Assembly: GCA_003574685.1 (NCBI GenBank)
Contig: QOCQ01000005.1
Coordinates: forward strand, 1 to 64,000
Source: Rhodospirillaceae bacterium SYSU D60007
GTDB lineage: Bacteria; Pseudomonadota; Alphaproteobacteria; Reyranellales; Reyranellaceae
Direction of reading: 5' to 3'
Length of the DNA stretch: 64,000 nt
The notes beneath the pieces are model-generated. The model made no database searches. It was not told the DNA's origin and saw only the letters and a list, made by a program, of their open reading frames with translations. A program made the translations under genes and the position numbers. This document shows positions 34,089-42,709 of the stretch, piece after piece. Each line of letters begins with the position of its first letter. Position 1 is the first letter of the stretch.

Positions 34089-35297
34089 TCAGAGTCCGAG
34101 CACGCCCTTGGCGATGATGTTGCGCTGGATCTCGTTGGAACCGGCGTAGATGGTGGCGGCACGGTTGTTGAGGTAGAGCGGCATGGCCGTGATGCCGTAA
34201 TCGGGCGCCACGGTGGGTGCGTTCCAGCCGGGGGTACGGGCTTCGGGCTCGAATGGCGCGCCATACCAGGCCAGCGCCTCGACGCCCAGCCCGTCGATCT
34301 TCTGCAGCGTCTCCGAGCCGCGGATTTTCATGGCCGAGGAGATCGCGCCCGGATTGCGGCCGCGGCTGAGGTCGCTCAGCACCTGCAGCTCGATCGTCTC
34401 CAGCGCCTGGATCTCGATTTCCGCTGCCGCCAGCCGTTCCGAGAAGTCCCGCATCTCGATCAGCCTGCTGCCGTCGTCGGCGCGTTCCTCGCGCGCGATC
34501 CGGCGCACATCCTCCAGCCGTGCGTAGAGGTTGGGCGTGTAGGCCTCGCCGCCACGCTCGTACTCAAGCAGGTATTTCGCGACCGTCCAGCCCTCGTTCT
34601 CGGCGCCAAGGCGGTTGCTTCTGGGCACGCGCACATTGTCGAAGAACACCTGGTTGACCTCGTGGTCGCCGGCCATGGTGATGATCGGCTTCACGGTCAG
34701 CCCGGGCGTCTTCATGCTGTCGATCAGCAGGAAGGTGATGCCATCCTGCGGCTTGCCCTCGGCCCGGGTGCGCACCAGCAGGAACATGTGATTGGCGTGG
34801 TGCGCGAAGGTGGTCCAGATCTTGGTGCCGTTGATCACGTAATCATCGCCGTCGGGCTCGGCGCGGGTCCTGAGCGACGCCAGATCGGAACCCGACCCCG
34901 GTTCCGAATAGCCCTGGCAGAAGACGATGTCGCCCGACACGATGCCGGGCAGATACTTCGCCTTCTGCTCGGGCGTGCCGAACTTCATCACCACAGGCCC
35001 GACCATGCGCACGCCCATGTTGAAGACGCGCGGCGCGTCGACCGCAACACATTCGCGCGCGAAGATATAGCGCTGCGTCGCTGTCCAGCCGGGCCCGCCA
35101 TGCTCCTTCGGCCAGGTCGTCGCCGACCAGCCGCGCCGCGCCAGGATGCGATGCCAGCGCAAGCCCGCTTCCATCTCGGCAAACACGCCACCGGTGCGCA
35201 TGCCGGCCTGCCGCAACTCCGGCGTGAGGTTGTCCCGCAAGAACGCATGCACCTCCTCCTGAAAGGCGCGATCCTCGGGGCCAAGGGCGAGATCCAT
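34089..35297 (-). CDS. Acyl-CoA dehydrogenase
   Basis: A 402-residue FAD-dependent acyl-CoA dehydrogenase. Signature GYSEPGSGSDLASLRTRA (about 135-152) contacts FAD; INGTKIWTTFAHHANHMFLL, LEYERGGEAYTPNL and the C-terminal IYAGSNEIQRNIIAKGVLGL follow in order. Subgroup resembles the ACAD enzymes of steroid or branched-chain catabolism rather than straight-chain ones. A TTG at 35312 is possible, but the ATG at 35297 has a GGAAGGAACC site. Convergent with the quinone oxidoreductase. Confidence 0.93.
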   Translation of the reverse strand: MDLALGPEDRAFQEEVHAFLRDNLTPELRQAGMRTGGVFAEMEAGLRWHRILARRGWSATTWPKEHGGPGWTATQRYIFARECVAVDAPRVFNMGVRMVGPVVMKFGTPEQKAKYLPGIVSGDIVFCQGYSEPGSGSDLASLRTRAEPDGDDYVINGTKIWTTFAHHANHMFLLVRTRAEGKPQDGITFLLIDSMKTPGLTVKPIITMAGDHEVNQVFFDNVRVPRSNRLGAENEGWTVAKYLLEYERGGEAYTPNLYARLEDVRRIAREERADDGSRLIEMRDFSERLAAAEIEIQALETIELQVLSDLSRGRNPGAISSAMKIRGSETLQKIDGLGVEALAWYGAPFEPEARTPGWNAPTVAPDYGITAMPLYLNNRAATIYAGSNEIQRNIIAKGVLGL

Positions 35298-35564
35298 GGC
35301 GGTTCCTTCCAACAGCTCACGTTTGTCACGTCAATAAATCTGGGAAGTCAAGCCCTTGTCAACACACGGAAAATCGCCACTTGCCCAACTTTTCCGCCCT
35401 TCCGATGGCCGTTAGACAGGCCGGTTTCGGTAACAGACGGCCTTGCGATGGAGGCTCGGCGGACGAGGATGGCGCGATCAGCCGCGACGCGCCACGCTGG
35501 GCCGCGGCTGACAATGGCACCGTTCGCGTTATCTCCTGTTGTCCCAAATCCTGCTTGAGGGGGT

Positions 35565-35816
35565 TCAGCTTCGGCCGGGGCGCCCGCAGCTCGCTCGCCC
35601 CCTGGGCTCGCGCAGGCTCTCCTCGAAATCCGGCCGGCGCTGGCGCAGCTTGGTCCGCGCCCGTGTCGCGTGCAGCGCCTTCGCCAGCAACAGGCGCTTC
35701 TCGGGCGACAGCCGGCCTTTGAGCAACGCCTCCAGCTTCGACTCGATCTTCAACAGCGCGTTCAGTTGCTCGCCCATCGCCGGCCTCGCTGCCATCATAG
35801 CATCGGCCGCCTCCAT
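35565..35816 (-). CDS. Hypothetical small helical protein
   Basis: An 83-residue basic frame rich in Ala, Leu and Arg: MGEQLNALLKIESKLEALLKGRLSPEKRLLLAKALHATRARTKLRQRR looks helical. The reading frame also continues upstream without a stop, in a Glu/Ala-rich stretch, so the true start may lie earlier at a non-ATG codon. No family recognised. It lies in a small cluster of leftward short genes (35565-36949). Its coding status is uncertain. Confidence 0.4.
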   Translation of the reverse strand: MEAADAMMAARPAMGEQLNALLKIESKLEALLKGRLSPEKRLLLAKALHATRARTKLRQRRPDFEESLREPRGRASCGRPGRS

Positions 35817-35916
35817 TTCAGCCCATATCCGTTCCAGCGTTTCCAGCGAGGCAGCTTCCAGCTCGGGCTCGGCCGCTGCTTCGCCCTGGCACCGGCTGCG
35901 ATGAGGAGGGTGCGAT

Positions 35917-36177
35917 CTAGCGGGTGGTCCATCCCCACGGCGACGGATCGTGCCGCCGCTCCAGGCGGTCGAGGCGCTCCTCGGTGCGATCCATGCGGTA
36001 TTCCAGATCGAGCGGCATGGCCGGCGGCGGCTTCAACACCTCGAACAACTGTTGCCGATCGAGCTCGTTGCGGCGCTGAATGCGCTGATTCTCGGCGCGG
36101 ATCATGTCCTCATAGCGCCGCGCGGGATCGTAGTATTGCGCCTGCGCAGCGCCGCCGACCAACAGGACGGCGGCCAT
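35917..36177 (-). CDS. Hypothetical small exported protein, probably frameshifted near its start
   Basis: An 86-residue frame: MAAVLLVGGAAQA (too short for a full leader), then QYYDPARRYEDMIRAENQRIQRRNELDRQQL, helical and charged, and RMDRTEERLDRLERRHDP. A strong site (aaaggag) lies before an ATG at 36194, whose frame starts MFRQLS and would join this one if one base were added. The 17-base offset suggests a single-base loss within the signal peptide. If so the gene is 35917-36194 and needs repair for export; alternatively translation starts at 36177 without a good site. Confidence 0.5.
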   Translation of the reverse strand: MAAVLLVGGAAQAQYYDPARRYEDMIRAENQRIQRRNELDRQQLFEVLKPPPAMPLDLEYRMDRTEERLDRLERRHDPSPWGWTTR

Positions 36178-36354
36178 GATAATTGTCTGAACATCTGTCG
36201 TTGGCTCCTTTGAACCCTGATGCCGGTCATGGCCGGCGCTGCATCGTAGGCGTTGCCGGCCGGCCGGTCTTTGCGCGCGCTTCCAGCGCCTCCAGTGCCA
36301 GCGTGAACCACGGCCCCGGCCTGTGCGGCTTGGCGGGTGTTCTGGACGGCACGG

Positions 36355-36651
36355 CTAGTCGGGCCGGCGCTGCGCGTGTTCCAGAAGGGAAACGCGATCT
36401 TCCAGCCGCTGGAGGCGGTCATCGGCCCTGACGTAGTGGCCCAGCACGGCCGCGTTGTCCTCGTGAAGGTTGGCAACCGTCTGGTGCAGGCCGGCGAGCT
36501 CCTGATGCAGGCCGGCGAGCTCCTGCGCCAGGCCGGCAACCCGCTTTTCCAGGCGCTCGAAACGCTCATCATGCTGGCGCAGCTTGCCGTCAACGTCATC
36601 GAAGCGCCGCACCATGGCATCGTGCAGGGCCTGCAAGGTGATGTCGCTCAT
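36355..36651 (-). CDS. Hypothetical coiled-coil protein
   Basis: A 98-residue protein with heptad pattern throughout: MVRRFDDVDGKLRQHDERFERLEKRV, then a 7-residue repeat ELAGLHQ twice (DNA direct repeat near 36487-36530), then TVANLHEDNAAVLGHYV and RLQRLEDRVSLLEHAQ. It should form a parallel coiled coil. No family can be assigned; similar short coiled-coil proteins accompany phages and signalling genes. Probable leftward neighbour of the RMF-like gene at 20 bp. Confidence 0.6.
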   Translation of the reverse strand: MSDITLQALHDAMVRRFDDVDGKLRQHDERFERLEKRVAGLAQELAGLHQELAGLHQTVANLHEDNAAVLGHYVRADDRLQRLEDRVSLLEHAQRRPD

Positions 36652-36670
36652 TGTCCTAGCACCGTCGTCT

Positions 36671-36949
36671 CTAAATTAGGGGGCCGCGGCTGTTCGTGTC
36701 GAGGGCGATCGGCTCCACTTCGGCGAGCAATTCGCCCTGGCGGGTGAGTGCCAGCAGCGCCACAAGCCGGGTCAGCTTGTCGGTGCTGGCGGGCCGCGCC
36801 GGCCGGCCGGCGGCGCGATCGGCCTTGCCGAGCTCAAAGGCCAGATGCTCGGCGGTGGCCACGATGCCGGGTGCGGCGCCCTGGTAGGGGTTGGCGCCGG
36901 CCATGGTGTAGCCGCGGCGGTAGGCGGCGCGGGCGGATTTAGTCACCAT
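36671..36949 (-). CDS. Small protein with ribosome-modulation-factor-like motif
   Basis: A 92-residue frame starting at the ATG at 36949 (MVTKSARAAYRRGYTMAGANPYQG). The A-x-x-x-GY-x-x-AG-x-NPY pattern recalls the ribosome modulation factor motif seen in phage and chromosome-borne RMF-like proteins, though the Trp-x-x-G ending is replaced. The C-terminal half (LTRLVALLALTRQGELLAEVEP) is helical. A TTG 11 codons upstream is possible. Role uncertain; may belong with the coiled-coil gene 19 bp away. Confidence 0.5.
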   Translation of the reverse strand: MVTKSARAAYRRGYTMAGANPYQGAAPGIVATAEHLAFELGKADRAAGRPARPASTDKLTRLVALLALTRQGELLAEVEPIALDTNSRGPLI

Positions 36950-37165
36950 CAAAGGCCGTCCCGCACGGAACTCGTCGGCCAACCGGGGAGGATTGTCAGA
37001 GCCAAACGGCCAACCGTTACATGCTGATATTCAAAGATACGACCTCACCAAACCGTGTCACAGCATATGAACATCAATTCATGGCTGTGAAGTGCGCGCC
37101 GCGCTGGACAGCCATCGGCGGGAGCGTATCCTTTCGCTTGTCGATGCGGCACCTGGAGGCAATGC

Positions 37166-38095
37166 ATGGTCCCCGGTCGCGTGCGTTCGAGTGGTGCGGC
37201 CGCGCGCAGCAAGCTGGCTGCCGTCGGCGGGTTCTGTCTTGCCGCCATCCTTCTCGGCTCCGCCGCCGCCCAGGAACCGAAGGAAGTCGACCTTTCGCTG
37301 GCGCTGGCTGTCGACATCTCCGGCAGCATTGACCCCGACGAGGCTGAGCTGCAGCGCGAAGGCTATGTGCGCGCCTTCAATGACCGGCAGGTCCGCAGAG
37401 CGATCCTGGGCGGCTACAGCGGCCGCATCGCGGTGGCGTATTTCGAATGGTCCGATTCGTGGCGGCAGCAGATCCTGGCCGACTGGACCCTGCTCGACAG
37501 CGAGGCGGCGATCGACGCCTTCGCCAACCGGCTGGCCGCGCAGCCGGTGACGGTGCTGACCCGCACCTCGATCAGCGGCGCCATCCGCTTTGCCATCCCG
37601 CTGTTTGAGCGCAACCCCTACGCCAGCGAGCGCAAGGTGCTCGATATTTCCGGCGATGGCGCCAACAATGACGGCGGGCTGATCACGCTGGCGCGCGACG
37701 AGGCGCTCTCCCGCAAGATCACCATCAACGGCCTGCCGATCATGAATGGCAGGCCCAACAAGTACGGCTTCCCGCCCGATCCCGATCTCGACAAGTATTA
37801 CGAGGGCTGCGTGATCGGCGGGCCGCGCTCCTTCATCGTGGTGGCCAACAGCTTCGCCGAGTTCCACGAGGCCGTGCGCAAGAAGCTGCTACTGGAGATC
37901 GCCGGTGCCAGTCCGGGCGGCAAATATCAGGCTGCAAACGTGCGGCAGCAGCGGCCCGGAACGCGAGGCCTGCACCATCTCGCGCAATCCATCGAAGGCT
38001 CCATGCCGGCGCCCGGCAAGCGGCCCTATGATCTTGGCTGCGACATCGGCGAACGCCGCTCGCGCGAGTTCTGGCAACGCCGCTTCCAGCAGTAG
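37166..38095 (+). CDS. DUF1194 exported von Willebrand-like protein
   Basis: A 309-residue exported protein: signal peptide (about 1-36, KLAAVGGFCLAAILLGSAAA), then a DUF1194 vWA-like domain with the MIDAS motif DISGS (Asp50, Ser52, Ser54), the long RIAVAYFEWSDSWRQQIL strand and SISGAIRFAIPLF. Metal-dependent ligand binding is expected in the periplasm. The C-terminal ~80 residues (GGKYQAANVRQQRPGTRG) are variable. A ggagg site sits 7 bases before the ATG. It is convergent with hrpB by one base. Confidence 0.92.
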   Translation: MVPGRVRSSGAAARSKLAAVGGFCLAAILLGSAAAQEPKEVDLSLALAVDISGSIDPDEAELQREGYVRAFNDRQVRRAILGGYSGRIAVAYFEWSDSWRQQILADWTLLDSEAAIDAFANRLAAQPVTVLTRTSISGAIRFAIPLFERNPYASERKVLDISGDGANNDGGLITLARDEALSRKITINGLPIMNGRPNKYGFPPDPDLDKYYEGCVIGGPRSFIVVANSFAEFHEAVRKKLLLEIAGASPGGKYQAANVRQQRPGTRGLHHLAQSIEGSMPAPGKRPYDLGCDIGERRSREFWQRRFQQ

Positions 38096-38096
38096 A

Positions 38097-40595
38097 TCAG
38101 CGCGGGCGGGGGCGGGTGCGGGCGGTGGGCTCGGCGATGAGGGGATCGTCGGGCCAGTAGTGCCGCGGGTAGCGGCCTTTCAGCTCGGCCTTCACGGCGC
38201 GGTAGCCTGTCGCCCAGAAGCTTGCGAGATCGCGAGTCACCTGCACCGGCCTGCGCGCCGGCGACAACAGGTGGATCAGCAGCGGCACCCGGCCGCCGGC
38301 AATGCGCGGCGTCTCCGCCAGGCCGAACATCTCCTGCAAGCGCACCGCCAGCACCGGTTCCTCGGGATTGCTGTAGTCGATCGGCACCCGTGAGCCGCTG
38401 GGCACCACAACATGGGTCGGCGCCAGCTCGTCCAGCTTCTGGCGCAGCGACCAGTCGAGTTGTCCCTGCAGGGCGGCGACCAGATCGATGCGGTCCAGGC
38501 GCGCGCGGCGCGACACGCCGTCGAGGTACGGCCCCAGCCAGTCGTGCAGCGTGGCCAGCAAGGCTGCGTCGGACAGATCCGGCCACGGTTCCCCAAGATG
38601 CCGCCGCAGGAACGCAACGCGCTGCCGCCAGCCGTGCAGCGCACCGGTCCAGGGCAGGCTCTCCAGCCCCATGGTCCGTATGCCCTGGAGCATTGCCGCG
38701 CGCACTGCTTCGCGATCCGGCTCGGGCAGTGGCCGCTCCTCTAACACCAGCGCGCCCAGCCGGCGCTGCCGACGCGCGGCGACAGCCTGTTCGCGCGCAT
38801 CCCAGCGCAGCACGTCGCGCTCGACCAGCCGCGCCTCGAACAGCGATTCGATGTCGGCCAGCGCGATCGGTGCGGCAAGGAAAATGCGGGCGTCCTGACC
38901 GGCCTCGTCAAGCTCGGCCACGGCCAGCCAGTCCGCGCTGGCCAGCGGGTCGGCTTCGGGCAGTGCTGCGCCGCGACCGCTGCTCAGGAGGTATCGTCCG
39001 CCGCCCGCGCGGCGTCGCGCGACACGGTCAGGATACGCCATCGCCACCAGGCGGCCCGTGGCGCGGCTGTCGGGGATGTCCATGTCGCGCACGCCGAGGC
39101 GGCGGCGCAGGTCGCACGCGCTCTGACGTACCGCCGCCAGCGCGCCGCGATCGAGCACGGCGCCGCCGGGCGGCTCGCTCCTTGTCAGAACCATATCGAC
39201 ACGGTGCCTGAGGTCCGGGTCGCGCTGGCCGGGCGGAAAGCGCAGCAGATCGCGCTCGAAGAGCAGTGCGGCAACGATGCAGGCCAATGCGCCGAGCCCC
39301 TCCTCGCAGCCGCGCACCAGCATATGCGCCAGTCGGGGATGGGTCCCGAGACCCGCCATCGCGCGGCCATGCGCCGTCAGGGCGCCCTCGTCGTCCAGTG
39401 CGCCGAGGTCAGCCAGCAAGGCCTGCGCCGCCGCCAGCGCCGCTGCCGGCGGGGGCGTCAGCCACGGCAGCGACTGCGCGTCGCGCGCACCCCAGACCGC
39501 CAGCTCCAGCGCCAGCGGCGCAAGATCGGCGTCGAGGATTTCAGGTGCGCCGTAGGGGCGAAGCCCGCGCTGCGTCGCCTCGCTCCAGAGCCGATAGCAG
39601 ACACCGGGCTCCAGCCGCCCGGCGCGGCCCCGCCGCTGGTCCGCCGAAGCCTGCGTCACCCGCACGGTTTCCAGCCGCTGCATGCCGGTGCGCGGCGAAA
39701 ACCGCGGCACCCGCATGTAGCCGGCGTCGATCACGACCCGCACGCCATCGATGGTGAGGCTGGTTTCGGCGATGGCGGTTGCCAACACCACCTTGCGACG
39801 CCCCGGCGCGGCGGGGCGGATGGCCCGATCCTGCTCGGCTGCAGTCAGGTCGCCATACAGCGGCACCAGATCCGTATCGTCCGGCAGGACGCCCTCCAGA
39901 CGCCCGGCAACGCGGCGGATTTCGCCGACCCCCGGGAGGAAGGCCAGAAGGCTGCCGCGCTCCGCTGCCACGGCGCGCCTGACCGCCGATGCCGCCGCCT
40001 CCTCGATGCGCCTTTCGGGATCGCGCTCCAGATAGCGGGTTTCCACCGGAAACATGCGGCCGGCGCTTTCCACGACCGCGGCGTCGTCAAGTACGCGCGT
40101 CACCGCTGCGACGTCCAGCGTGGCCGACATGGCGATGACGCGCAGGTCTTCGCGCAGGGCGCGTTGCGCCTCCCGCACTAGCGCCAGGGCCAGATCGCTT
40201 TCCAGCCCACGTTCGTGCAGCTCGTCGAAGATCACGCAGCCCACGCCGTCCAGCGAGGGATCAGCCTGCAGCCGGCGCAGAAGCAGCCCGTCGGTCACGA
40301 CTTCCACGCGCGTGGCGGGCCCGACGCGGCTGTCCAGACGAACCCGGTAGCCGACGGTCGCCCCGACCGGCTCGCCCAGCATCTCGGCCATGCGCCGGGC
40401 AGCGGCGCGTGCGGCAACGCGGCGCGGCTCCTGCACAAGAATCTTGCGGCCGGCCAGCCACGGCGCATCGAGCAGCGCCAGCGGCACCCGTGTGGTCTTG
40501 CCGGCCCCGGGCGGCGCCACCAGGACGGCGGATCGGCCCCCGTCCAACGCGCAATACAGCGCCGGCAGCGCCGCCTCTATCGGCAAATCGTTCAT
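38097..40595 (-). CDS. hrpB: ATP-dependent RNA helicase HrpB (DEAH-box)
   Basis: An 832-residue DEAH/RHA-type helicase of the bacterial HrpB family. Walker A PPGAGKTT (28-35), DELH (123-126) and the SATLD motif near 155 are followed by the helicase C domain (VVLATAIAETSLTIDGVRVV) and QRRGRAGRLEPG. The HrpB-specific C-terminal domain ends with FWATGYRAVKAELKGRYPRHYWPDDP. The ATG at 40595 gives the normal start. This is unrelated to type III secretion HrpB. Function: RNA remodelling; non-essential in most hosts. Confidence 0.95.
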   Translation of the reverse strand: MNDLPIEAALPALYCALDGGRSAVLVAPPGAGKTTRVPLALLDAPWLAGRKILVQEPRRVAARAAARRMAEMLGEPVGATVGYRVRLDSRVGPATRVEVVTDGLLLRRLQADPSLDGVGCVIFDELHERGLESDLALALVREAQRALREDLRVIAMSATLDVAAVTRVLDDAAVVESAGRMFPVETRYLERDPERRIEEAAASAVRRAVAAERGSLLAFLPGVGEIRRVAGRLEGVLPDDTDLVPLYGDLTAAEQDRAIRPAAPGRRKVVLATAIAETSLTIDGVRVVIDAGYMRVPRFSPRTGMQRLETVRVTQASADQRRGRAGRLEPGVCYRLWSEATQRGLRPYGAPEILDADLAPLALELAVWGARDAQSLPWLTPPPAAALAAAQALLADLGALDDEGALTAHGRAMAGLGTHPRLAHMLVRGCEEGLGALACIVAALLFERDLLRFPPGQRDPDLRHRVDMVLTRSEPPGGAVLDRGALAAVRQSACDLRRRLGVRDMDIPDSRATGRLVAMAYPDRVARRRAGGGRYLLSSGRGAALPEADPLASADWLAVAELDEAGQDARIFLAAPIALADIESLFEARLVERDVLRWDAREQAVAARRQRRLGALVLEERPLPEPDREAVRAAMLQGIRTMGLESLPWTGALHGWRQRVAFLRRHLGEPWPDLSDAALLATLHDWLGPYLDGVSRRARLDRIDLVAALQGQLDWSLRQKLDELAPTHVVVPSGSRVPIDYSNPEEPVLAVRLQEMFGLAETPRIAGGRVPLLIHLLSPARRPVQVTRDLASFWATGYRAVKAELKGRYPRHYWPDDPLIAEPTARTRPRPR

Positions 40596-40766
40596 CCGTC
40601 CGGTTCCCAGGCTCCGTATGCCTTGCATGGCGCCGGTACGAAACCGGGTAAATCATCGCGGCGGACAGTGAATTTCCGATTTCCTGCCGACCTTTTGTCG
40701 GTAGACTGTCAGTAATTCAGCTTTGACAGGGTGGCTCCCGGCGTCGCCGCTGGCGGGCTCGCAGGC

Positions 40767-42035
40767 ATGAAAAGGCATAAGGTGACCATCGTGTCGTCGC
40801 TGCTGCTGCTGGCAGCGGGCGGCGGTGCCTGGTGGTGGTTCAACGAAGGGCCGGGATCGCGCGGCGCGACCGCGCCCGGCGGCCAGGTCGCCGGCGCCCA
40901 GGCATCGGATGTGCCGCGGGCGGCGGGTACGCCTGCGCCGGTGTTCGTGGAAGCCACCAGGGTCACGGTGGGCACCAGCCGCCAGACGGTCGAGGCGGTG
41001 GGCACCTTCCGCTCCAACGAATCGGTCATGATCCGGCCGGAGTTGGCCAGCCGGGTGGTATCCTTCAATTTCACCGAAGGCCAGCGGGTCTCCAAGGGCC
41101 AGGTGCTGGTCAAGCTTGACGCCTCTCTGGACGAGGCATTGCTGGCCCAGGCCGAAGCCGCCCTGGTGCTGTCCCAGGCCAATTATGAACGCGCCAGATC
41201 GCTGCTCCACCGCCAGGCCGGGACGGAAAAGGCTGTGGACGAGGCGCGTGCCGCGCTGCGCCGCGACGAGGCTATCGTGGCCCTCAGCCGCGCCCGGGTC
41301 GAAAAGGCGACGCTGGTGGCACCATTTGATGGCGTGATCGGGCTGCGCAAGGTATCGGTCGGCAGCTACCTGCAAGCCGGCGCCGACATTGTGAACCTCG
41401 AACAGATCGATCCGCTGAAGGTCGATTTCCGCGTGCCGGAGATCTTTCTCCCGGCGGTCGGGGTCGGCCAGCTCATCGCGCTGACGGTGGACGCATTTGC
41501 CGGGCGGCAGTTCGCAGGCCGCGTCTATGCCATTGATCCCCTCATCGACGAGGCCGGCCGCTCGATCCTGGTCCGTGCCCGCGTCGACAACCCCGGCGAC
41601 GTCCTGCGGCCTGGGGTTTTCGCTCGCGTAACCCTGACGCTGGCCACACGCGAGAATGCGATCTTCGTTCCCGAACAGGCGATCGTGCCCGTGGGCGAGC
41701 AGCTTCAGGTGTACCGGGTCGTTGACGGCAAGTCGGTACCCACCTTCGTGAAGGTGGGGCAGCGCGAGAAAGGCCAGGTCGAAATCGTCCAGGGCCTGAC
41801 CCCCGACGATGTGGTGATCACCGCCGGACATCTGAAACTGCCCCGGCCCGGTATGCCGGTGACAGTCGTTCCGCCCGGCGGCGGACGTTCGGGCTCTACG
41901 CCGGCAGCCGGCACGACACCGGCCGACACGACGGCCTCCACGGCTGGCGACGGGGCGCCGGCAAATCAGATGCCGCCGGCAGCGCCGCCAGCGGGCGCCA
42001 GGGCGCCGGCTGGCGGCCGTGGCCGCGGCAGCTAG
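40767..42035 (+). CDS. RND-type periplasmic adaptor (membrane-fusion protein)
   Basis: A 422-residue membrane-fusion protein: one N-terminal membrane segment (VTIVSSLLLLAAGGGAWWWF, about 6-25), a lipoyl-like half (VVSFNFTEGQRVSKGQVLVKLDAS), a short coiled-coil hairpin (LAQAEAALVLSQANYERARSLL) and beta-barrel regions (LRPGVFARVTLTLATRENAI). It would bridge an inner-membrane RND pump and an outer-membrane channel, but no pump gene follows. The tail is low-complexity Ala/Pro/Gly. The ATG at 40767 is preferred to a GTG at 40731. Confidence 0.88.
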   Translation: MKRHKVTIVSSLLLLAAGGGAWWWFNEGPGSRGATAPGGQVAGAQASDVPRAAGTPAPVFVEATRVTVGTSRQTVEAVGTFRSNESVMIRPELASRVVSFNFTEGQRVSKGQVLVKLDASLDEALLAQAEAALVLSQANYERARSLLHRQAGTEKAVDEARAALRRDEAIVALSRARVEKATLVAPFDGVIGLRKVSVGSYLQAGADIVNLEQIDPLKVDFRVPEIFLPAVGVGQLIALTVDAFAGRQFAGRVYAIDPLIDEAGRSILVRARVDNPGDVLRPGVFARVTLTLATRENAIFVPEQAIVPVGEQLQVYRVVDGKSVPTFVKVGQREKGQVEIVQGLTPDDVVITAGHLKLPRPGMPVTVVPPGGGRSGSTPAAGTTPADTTASTAGDGAPANQMPPAAPPAGARAPAGGRGRGS

Positions 42036-42067
42036 CGCCGCTCGCAGACCAGCGCAAATCACCATCC

Positions 42068-42670
42068 ATGTCGAAGCCGGTCGTCGCCTTCTGGTACGAA
42101 TTTGCGAGCACCTACTCCTACCTTGCCGCCGAGCGGATCGAGGGTGTCGCGCGCGTGATGGAAGTGGAGGTGCGCTGGCGTCCCTTCCTGCTGGGGCCGA
42201 TCTTCGCCGCCCAGGGCTGGACCACCTCGCCCTTCAATCTCTATCCGGCCAAGGGCGCCAACATGTGGCGCGACATCGAGCGCACGGCGGCCCGCTATCA
42301 CATCGCGTGGCACCGGCCCACGACCCTGCCCCGCAACAGCCTGCTGGCCTCACGTGTGGCGCTGCTCGGCGCCGACGAGGGCTGGATCGCCAATTTCTCG
42401 CGCGCTGTCTTCCGCGCCAACTTCGTCGAGGATCGCGACATCGGCGATGCCGCGGTGCTTGCCGACATCCTCGCCCGGCTCGGACTGGATCCCGCGCTGA
42501 TCGAACGCGCCAACGCGGCCGACAACAAGGCGCGGCTGCGGGCCCAGACCGATGAGGCGATTGCGCTGGGCGTCTATGGCGCACCGTCATTCACGGTTGG
42601 GGAAGAACTCTTCTGGGGCCATGACCGCATGGAGCAGGCCTTTCTCTGGGCCAAGGCGCCGTGGATGTGA
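42068..42670 (+). CDS. 2-hydroxychromene-2-carboxylate isomerase-like (DsbA fold, GST kappa)
   Basis: A 200-residue protein of the HCCA isomerase/GST-kappa group. VVAFWYEFASTYSYLAAERI has a Ser at position 14 in place of the DsbA cysteine; EDRDIGDAAVLADILARLG and FTVGEELFWGHDRMEQAF are typical of the group. HCCA isomerases act with glutathione in naphthalene breakdown, but many relatives have other substrates. The gap to the preceding gene is 32 bp; it may be part of an operon with the hydrolase that follows at 39 bp. Confidence 0.9.
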   Translation: MSKPVVAFWYEFASTYSYLAAERIEGVARVMEVEVRWRPFLLGPIFAAQGWTTSPFNLYPAKGANMWRDIERTAARYHIAWHRPTTLPRNSLLASRVALLGADEGWIANFSRAVFRANFVEDRDIGDAAVLADILARLGLDPALIERANAADNKARLRAQTDEAIALGVYGAPSFTVGEELFWGHDRMEQAFLWAKAPWM

Positions 42671-42709
42671 TGTAGTGTTCCCGCGCAGCAGAAGCGATCA
42701 GGAGCAGAC

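Noticed and set aside
34080-35558. Long rightward frame opposite the acyl-CoA dehydrogenase
   Set aside because: It is antisense to a well-matched gene and is His/Arg/Gly-rich, as expected of a GC-rich shadow frame.
35381-35722. Rightward 113-residue frame
   Set aside because: Ser/Arg/Ala-rich, no ribosome site, overlaps a better leftward frame.
38097-40595. Type III secretion regulator HrpB
   Set aside because: The protein is the DEAH-box helicase that shares the name; no secretion genes are present.
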